From NCBI GenBank assembly GCA_011046015.1, contig DSBO01000050.1, forward strand, positions 1 through 18,228: a stretch of 18,228 bases of DNA. Reading direction: 5' to 3'. Shown piece after piece: positions 13,501 through 18,228 of the stretch. The number at the start of each line of letters is the position of its first letter. The stretch's first letter is position 1. Under the pieces are notes generated by a model. That model was not told where the DNA came from. It did no database searches and was given only the letters and a program-made list of their open reading frames with translations. Both the position numbers and the translations under genes were made by a program. The stretch is from Thioalkalivibrio sp. (GTDB lineage: Bacteria > Pseudomonadota > Gammaproteobacteria > SpSt-1174).

Positions 13501-13590
13501 TGGCGGAGAGAGAGGGATTCGAACCCTCGATAGAGTTTCCCCTATACACCCTTAGCAGGGGTGCGCCTTCAGCCACTCGGCCATCTCTCC
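13501..13590 (-). tRNA. tRNA-Ser (anticodon GCT)
   Basis: A 90-nt class II tRNA with encoded CCA. The acceptor stem is GGAGAGA/TCTCTCC with discriminator G. It has the D-arm GCCGAGTGGCTGAAGGC, anticodon arm CACCCC-TGCTAA-GGGTG with anticodon GCT at 13554-13556, a long variable arm (TATAGGGGAAACTCTA) and T-arm GAGGG-TTCGAAT-CCCTC. It reads AGC and AGU. It has its own promoter after the csrA terminator. Confidence 0.97.
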
Positions 13591-13636
13591 AGGTCTGGGA
13601 TCTGGCACGGCGGGGCGCCAGATTCAGCGAGGTGCA

Positions 13637-13665
13637 AGGATACCCGGCCGGGGTGGGAAAATCAA
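13637..13665 (-). promoter_or_regulatory. Sigma-70 promoter of tRNA-Ser
   Basis: TTGATT (13660-13665), a 17-bp spacer and TATCCT (13637-13642) on the minus strand. The predicted start is near 13630, giving a leader of about 40 nt before the mature tRNA. Confidence 0.65.
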
Positions 13666-13700
13666 AGGGATCAGGGGGTAATTCGAGGAATTCGGGCATG

Positions 13701-13725
13701 AAAAAAGGGGTGTTTCCACCCCTTT
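13701..13725 (-). terminator. Intrinsic terminator of csrA
   Basis: On the minus strand AAAGGGGTG pairs with CACCCCTTT around a GAAA tetraloop (13704-13712 with 13717-13725) and continues into six Ts ending at 13701. It lies 14 nt after the csrA stop codon. Confidence 0.9.
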
Positions 13726-13739
13726 CTTCTTGCCGCACC

Positions 13740-13934
13740 CTATTCGTTGCCGACGGCGCCGGGCGCGTCATTCTCGCGCTGGATGCGCTCGTAGATCTCT
13801 TCACGGTGCACAGAGACGTCCTTGGGGGCGTTGATGCCGATACGCACCTGGTTGCCCTTGACGCCCAGTACGGTCACAGATACCTCATCTCCAATCATGA
13901 GGGTCTCTCCGACACGACGAGTCAGAATAAGCAT
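13740..13934 (-). CDS. csrA: Carbon storage regulator CsrA (RsmA)
   Basis: A 64-residue dimeric RNA-binding protein that binds GGA motifs in mRNA leaders and represses translation or alters mRNA stability. Nearly all conserved positions are present: MLILTRRVGETLMIGD at the N-terminus with L4 and R6, GVKGNQVRIGINAPKDVSVHREEIY through the middle, and R44, the key RNA-contacting Arg. The C-terminal tail (ENDAPGAVGNE) is variable, as usual. GGAG lies 8 nt before the ATG inside CAGGAGATAGGACA, which holds two GGA motifs, so CsrA can be expected to bind its own start region. It lies between lysC and tRNA-Ser, the conserved gammaproteobacterial location, and has its own terminator. Confidence 0.98.
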   Translation of the reverse strand: MLILTRRVGETLMIGDEVSVTVLGVKGNQVRIGINAPKDVSVHREEIYERIQRENDAPGAVGNE

Positions 13935-14229
13935 TGTCCTATCTCCTGCATTGCTTCAATCACCTTGTGCCGGGCAAACGGCCGATCCATGTGCCTCGAT
14001 CCGTTGCCCAACGCGCTTCCGGAACTGTTCCGTCCCGTCCCCTGTGTAACCCGATACTACGGGGTAACGTCCCTTTGTTCAGCAGTGGCCCTGCTCGTTG
14101 GCAGCGCCTTGTTATGCTTGTGCGTATATAGTAAAAAATATCGGACAGGGTGTGATCCGGCATGCCGCAAGTTTTACAAACTTGCCACATTCGACAGCGA
14201 CACTCGTCGTTTGATCCCTGGCGGGCTGA
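13935..14229 (-). promoter_or_regulatory. csrA leader and promoter region, rich in GGA motifs
   Basis: This 295-bp gap has no gene. The minus-strand transcript would carry about nine GGA triplets between roughly 14080 and the csrA ATG, including GGGGACGGGACGGAACAGTTCCGGAAG-type clustering near 14016-14042 and CAGGAGATAGGACA at the start codon. An AT-rich patch at 14121-14142 (TATTTTTTACTATATA on the minus strand) and TAGTAT near 14050 are candidate promoter positions, but I cannot assign boxes confidently. Near lysC, GCAAGTTT/AAACTTGC (14167-14185) forms an 8-bp hairpin without a U-tract, perhaps the lysC transcript end. Confidence 0.5.
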
Positions 14230-15465
14230 CTATTCCTTCCCAGCGGGCTCTTTTTCCAGCTCGAAGGCGTCGTGCAGGGCACGCACTGCCAGTTCCAGGT
14301 ACTTTTCGTCGATCACCACGGAGATCTTGATCTCGGAGGTGGAGATCATGCGGATGTTGATGCCTTCCTTGCCGAGCACCTCGAACATCTTGCTGGCGAT
14401 ACCGGCGTGGGAACGCATACCAACGCCCACCAGCGAGACCTTCACGATACGGGTGTCGCCCGACACCTCGCGCGCACCGATCTCGCCGGCGATGGCCCTG
14501 AGGGCCTCGAGCGACTTTTCGTAGTCGTTGCGGTGCACGGTGAAGGTGAAGTCGGTCATGTCGTCCGCACCGACGTTCTGCACGATCATGTCGACCTCGA
14601 CGTTGAGGTCGGAGACCGCGCTGAGGATCTTGTAGGCCACGCCGGGCTGGTCCGGCACGCCGGAGACCGTGAGCTGGGCCTCGTCGCGATTGAATGCGAT
14701 ACCCGAAATCAGCGCCTGTTCCATTGTCTCGTCCTCGAAGGTAATCAGTGTGCCGGGGCCCGACTCTTCGAAGCTGGAGAGCACGCGCAGTGGCACGTTG
14801 TACTTGCCCGCGAATTCCACCGAGCGGATCTGCAGCACCTTGGAACCGAGGCTGGCCATTTCCAGCATTTCCTCGAAGGTGATGCGGTCCAGGCGACGGG
14901 CCTTGGAGACCACGCGCGGGTCGGTGGTGTAGACGCCGTCGACGTCGGTGTAGATCTGGCACTCGTCGGCCTTGAGGGCGGCGGCCAGGGCGACGGCGGT
15001 GGTATCGGAGCCACCCCGACCGAGGGTGGTGATGCTGCCGTGTTCGTCCACCCCCTGGAAGCCGGCGACCACCACGACCCGCCCGGCATCGAGGTCACGC
15101 CGCATGCGGCTGTCGTCGATGTCGCGGATGCGCGCCTTGTTGTGGGCGCTGTCGGTGAGGATGTGCACCTGCGCGCCGGTGTAGGAGCGCGCCGGGCAGC
15201 CGGCCTTTTCCAGGGCCATGGCGAGCAGCGCGATGGTCACCTGCTCGCCGGTGGACAGCAGCACGTCGAGTTCGCGGCCGGCGGCGCGCGAATCGATACC
15301 GTGGGCGAGGTCGATCAGGCGATTGGTCTCGCCCGACATGGCGGAGACGACGACCACGATGTCGTCGCCCGCCTCGCGCGCCCTGACGATGCGCGCGGCG
15401 ACGTTCTGGATGCGGTCGATGGTACCGACCGAAGTTCCGCCGTATTTGTGAACGATGAGGGCCAT
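14230..15465 (-). CDS. lysC: Aspartate kinase, lysine-sensitive type
   Basis: A 411-residue cytosolic enzyme that phosphorylates aspartate, the first step to lysine, threonine, methionine and diaminopimelate. The kinase domain has KYGGTSV (7-13), LLSTGEQV (69-76), GRGGSDTTA (149-157) and YTDVDGVYTTDPR (172-184). Two ACT domains follow (about 265-340 and 345-405), with the effector-binding GVPDQPGVAYKILSAV and VGVGMRSHAGIASKMFEVL motifs. This short, monofunctional class with tandem ACT domains is typical of Pseudomonas-like aspartokinases, inhibited by lysine and/or threonine. The internal ATG at 14724 (Met248) is preceded by GAGGA with 7-nt spacing and could start a separate ACT-only beta subunit. 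The start at 15465 has only a weak upstream purine stretch (CGGA). The alaS terminator lies 53 bp upstream, so some transcription may be its own. Confidence 0.97.
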   Translation of the reverse strand: MALIVHKYGGTSVGTIDRIQNVAARIVRAREAGDDIVVVVSAMSGETNRLIDLAHGIDSRAAGRELDVLLSTGEQVTIALLAMALEKAGCPARSYTGAQVHILTDSAHNKARIRDIDDSRMRRDLDAGRVVVVAGFQGVDEHGSITTLGRGGSDTTAVALAAALKADECQIYTDVDGVYTTDPRVVSKARRLDRITFEEMLEMASLGSKVLQIRSVEFAGKYNVPLRVLSSFEESGPGTLITFEDETMEQALISGIAFNRDEAQLTVSGVPDQPGVAYKILSAVSDLNVEVDMIVQNVGADDMTDFTFTVHRNDYEKSLEALRAIAGEIGAREVSGDTRIVKVSLVGVGMRSHAGIASKMFEVLGKEGINIRMISTSEIKISVVIDEKYLELAVRALHDAFELEKEPAGKE

Positions 15466-15518
15466 AGGGGTCCGTGTCGAAAAGGGATCAATTAAACACT
15501 AAACAAACAAAGACTTAA

Positions 15519-15543
15519 AGGCCGCCGGTCATATCGGCGGCCT
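15519..15543 (-). terminator. Hairpin between alaS and lysC, probable terminator
   Basis: AGGCCGCCG pairs with CGGCGGCCT (15535-15543 with 15519-15527) around a 7-nt loop, 44 nt after the alaS stop. The following minus-strand sequence is TTAAGTCTTTGTTTGTTTAG, T-rich but interrupted, so read-through into lysC is plausible. The AT-rich run is also the likeliest place for a lysC promoter. Confidence 0.65.
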
Positions 15544-15587
15544 CGTGCCTCGGGATCGGCAGGCGGGCAGACGGCATGTGCCGGGGG

Positions 15588-18209
<2,622 letters not shown>

Positions 18210-18228
18210 AAACACTCAGACACTCAGA

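Noticed and set aside
12536..13590. Integrated island or prophage remnant using the tRNA genes as attachment sites
   Set aside because: The repeated tRNA ends are only 171 and about 200 bp apart, with no integrase or cargo between them. Two different tRNAs are affected alike, which does not fit one site-specific integrase.
14272..15495. 407-codon plus-strand frame opposite lysC
   Set aside because: It is the mirror frame of a definite aspartokinase gene and has no domain of its own.
15466..15518. Lysine riboswitch upstream of lysC
   Set aside because: Only about 120 bp separate alaS and lysC, taken up by a terminator hairpin and an AT-rich run. None of the conserved L-box elements is visible.

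Overview
The window is GC-rich (roughly 60-65% by eye) chromosomal DNA from a gammaproteobacterium. The order alaS - lysC - csrA - tRNA-Ser(GCU) - tRNA-Arg(ACG), all on the minus strand, is the arrangement known from Pseudomonas and relatives. The high GC and mixture of neighbours would fit an Ectothiorhodospiraceae/Chromatiales-type organism, but that finer placement is inference. Almost everything is on the minus strand. Only a diguanylate cyclase at the left edge and an Anbu proteasome-like gene are on the plus strand.

Layout from left to right. (1) A REC-REC-GGDEF cyclic-di-GMP synthase. (2) A small YegP/DUF1508 protein and an OmpA-type peptidoglycan-binding lipid-free outer-membrane/periplasmic protein. 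(3) An Anbu neighbourhood: an alpha-E protein and a circularly permuted ATP-grasp protein that overlap by 4 nt, with the divergent Anbu peptidase gene and a convergent zinc-ribbon metallopeptidase. (4) A four-gene envelope transport operon: ABC ATPase, MacB/LolC-like permease, LolA-like periplasmic protein and outer-membrane barrel, mostly joined by ATGA start/stop overlaps. (5) A GDT1/MneA-type cation exporter under a strong sigma-70-like promoter and a clear yybP-ykoY (manganese) riboswitch. (6) A non-coding block of about 1.4 kb holding tRNA-Arg, tRNA-Ser, their promoters, strong terminators and unusual tRNA-derived repeats. (7) csrA, lysC and alaS.

The most unusual part is the tRNA block. 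Downstream of tRNA-Arg lies a 171-bp tandem array (about 2.5 copies). Each copy carries exactly the last 19 nt of the tRNA, including CCA, followed by an intrinsic terminator and an inverted copy of the tRNA T-arm/acceptor strand. This closely resembles the organisation of the E. coli tyrT/rtT repeats but sits on a different tRNA. The upstream tRNA-Ser gene has a parallel module, also with a duplicated terminator and an inverted T-arm copy. In both cases the stem sequence matches the T-arm of the local tRNA, so the modules look adapted to their host tRNA.

Functionally, the left half is about envelope and signalling (c-di-GMP, OmpA, ABC/LolA/outer-membrane relay) and an uncharacterised peptide-ligase/protease cluster. 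The right half is core translation and amino-acid metabolism, plus the post-transcriptional regulator CsrA, whose own leader is rich in GGA motifs.
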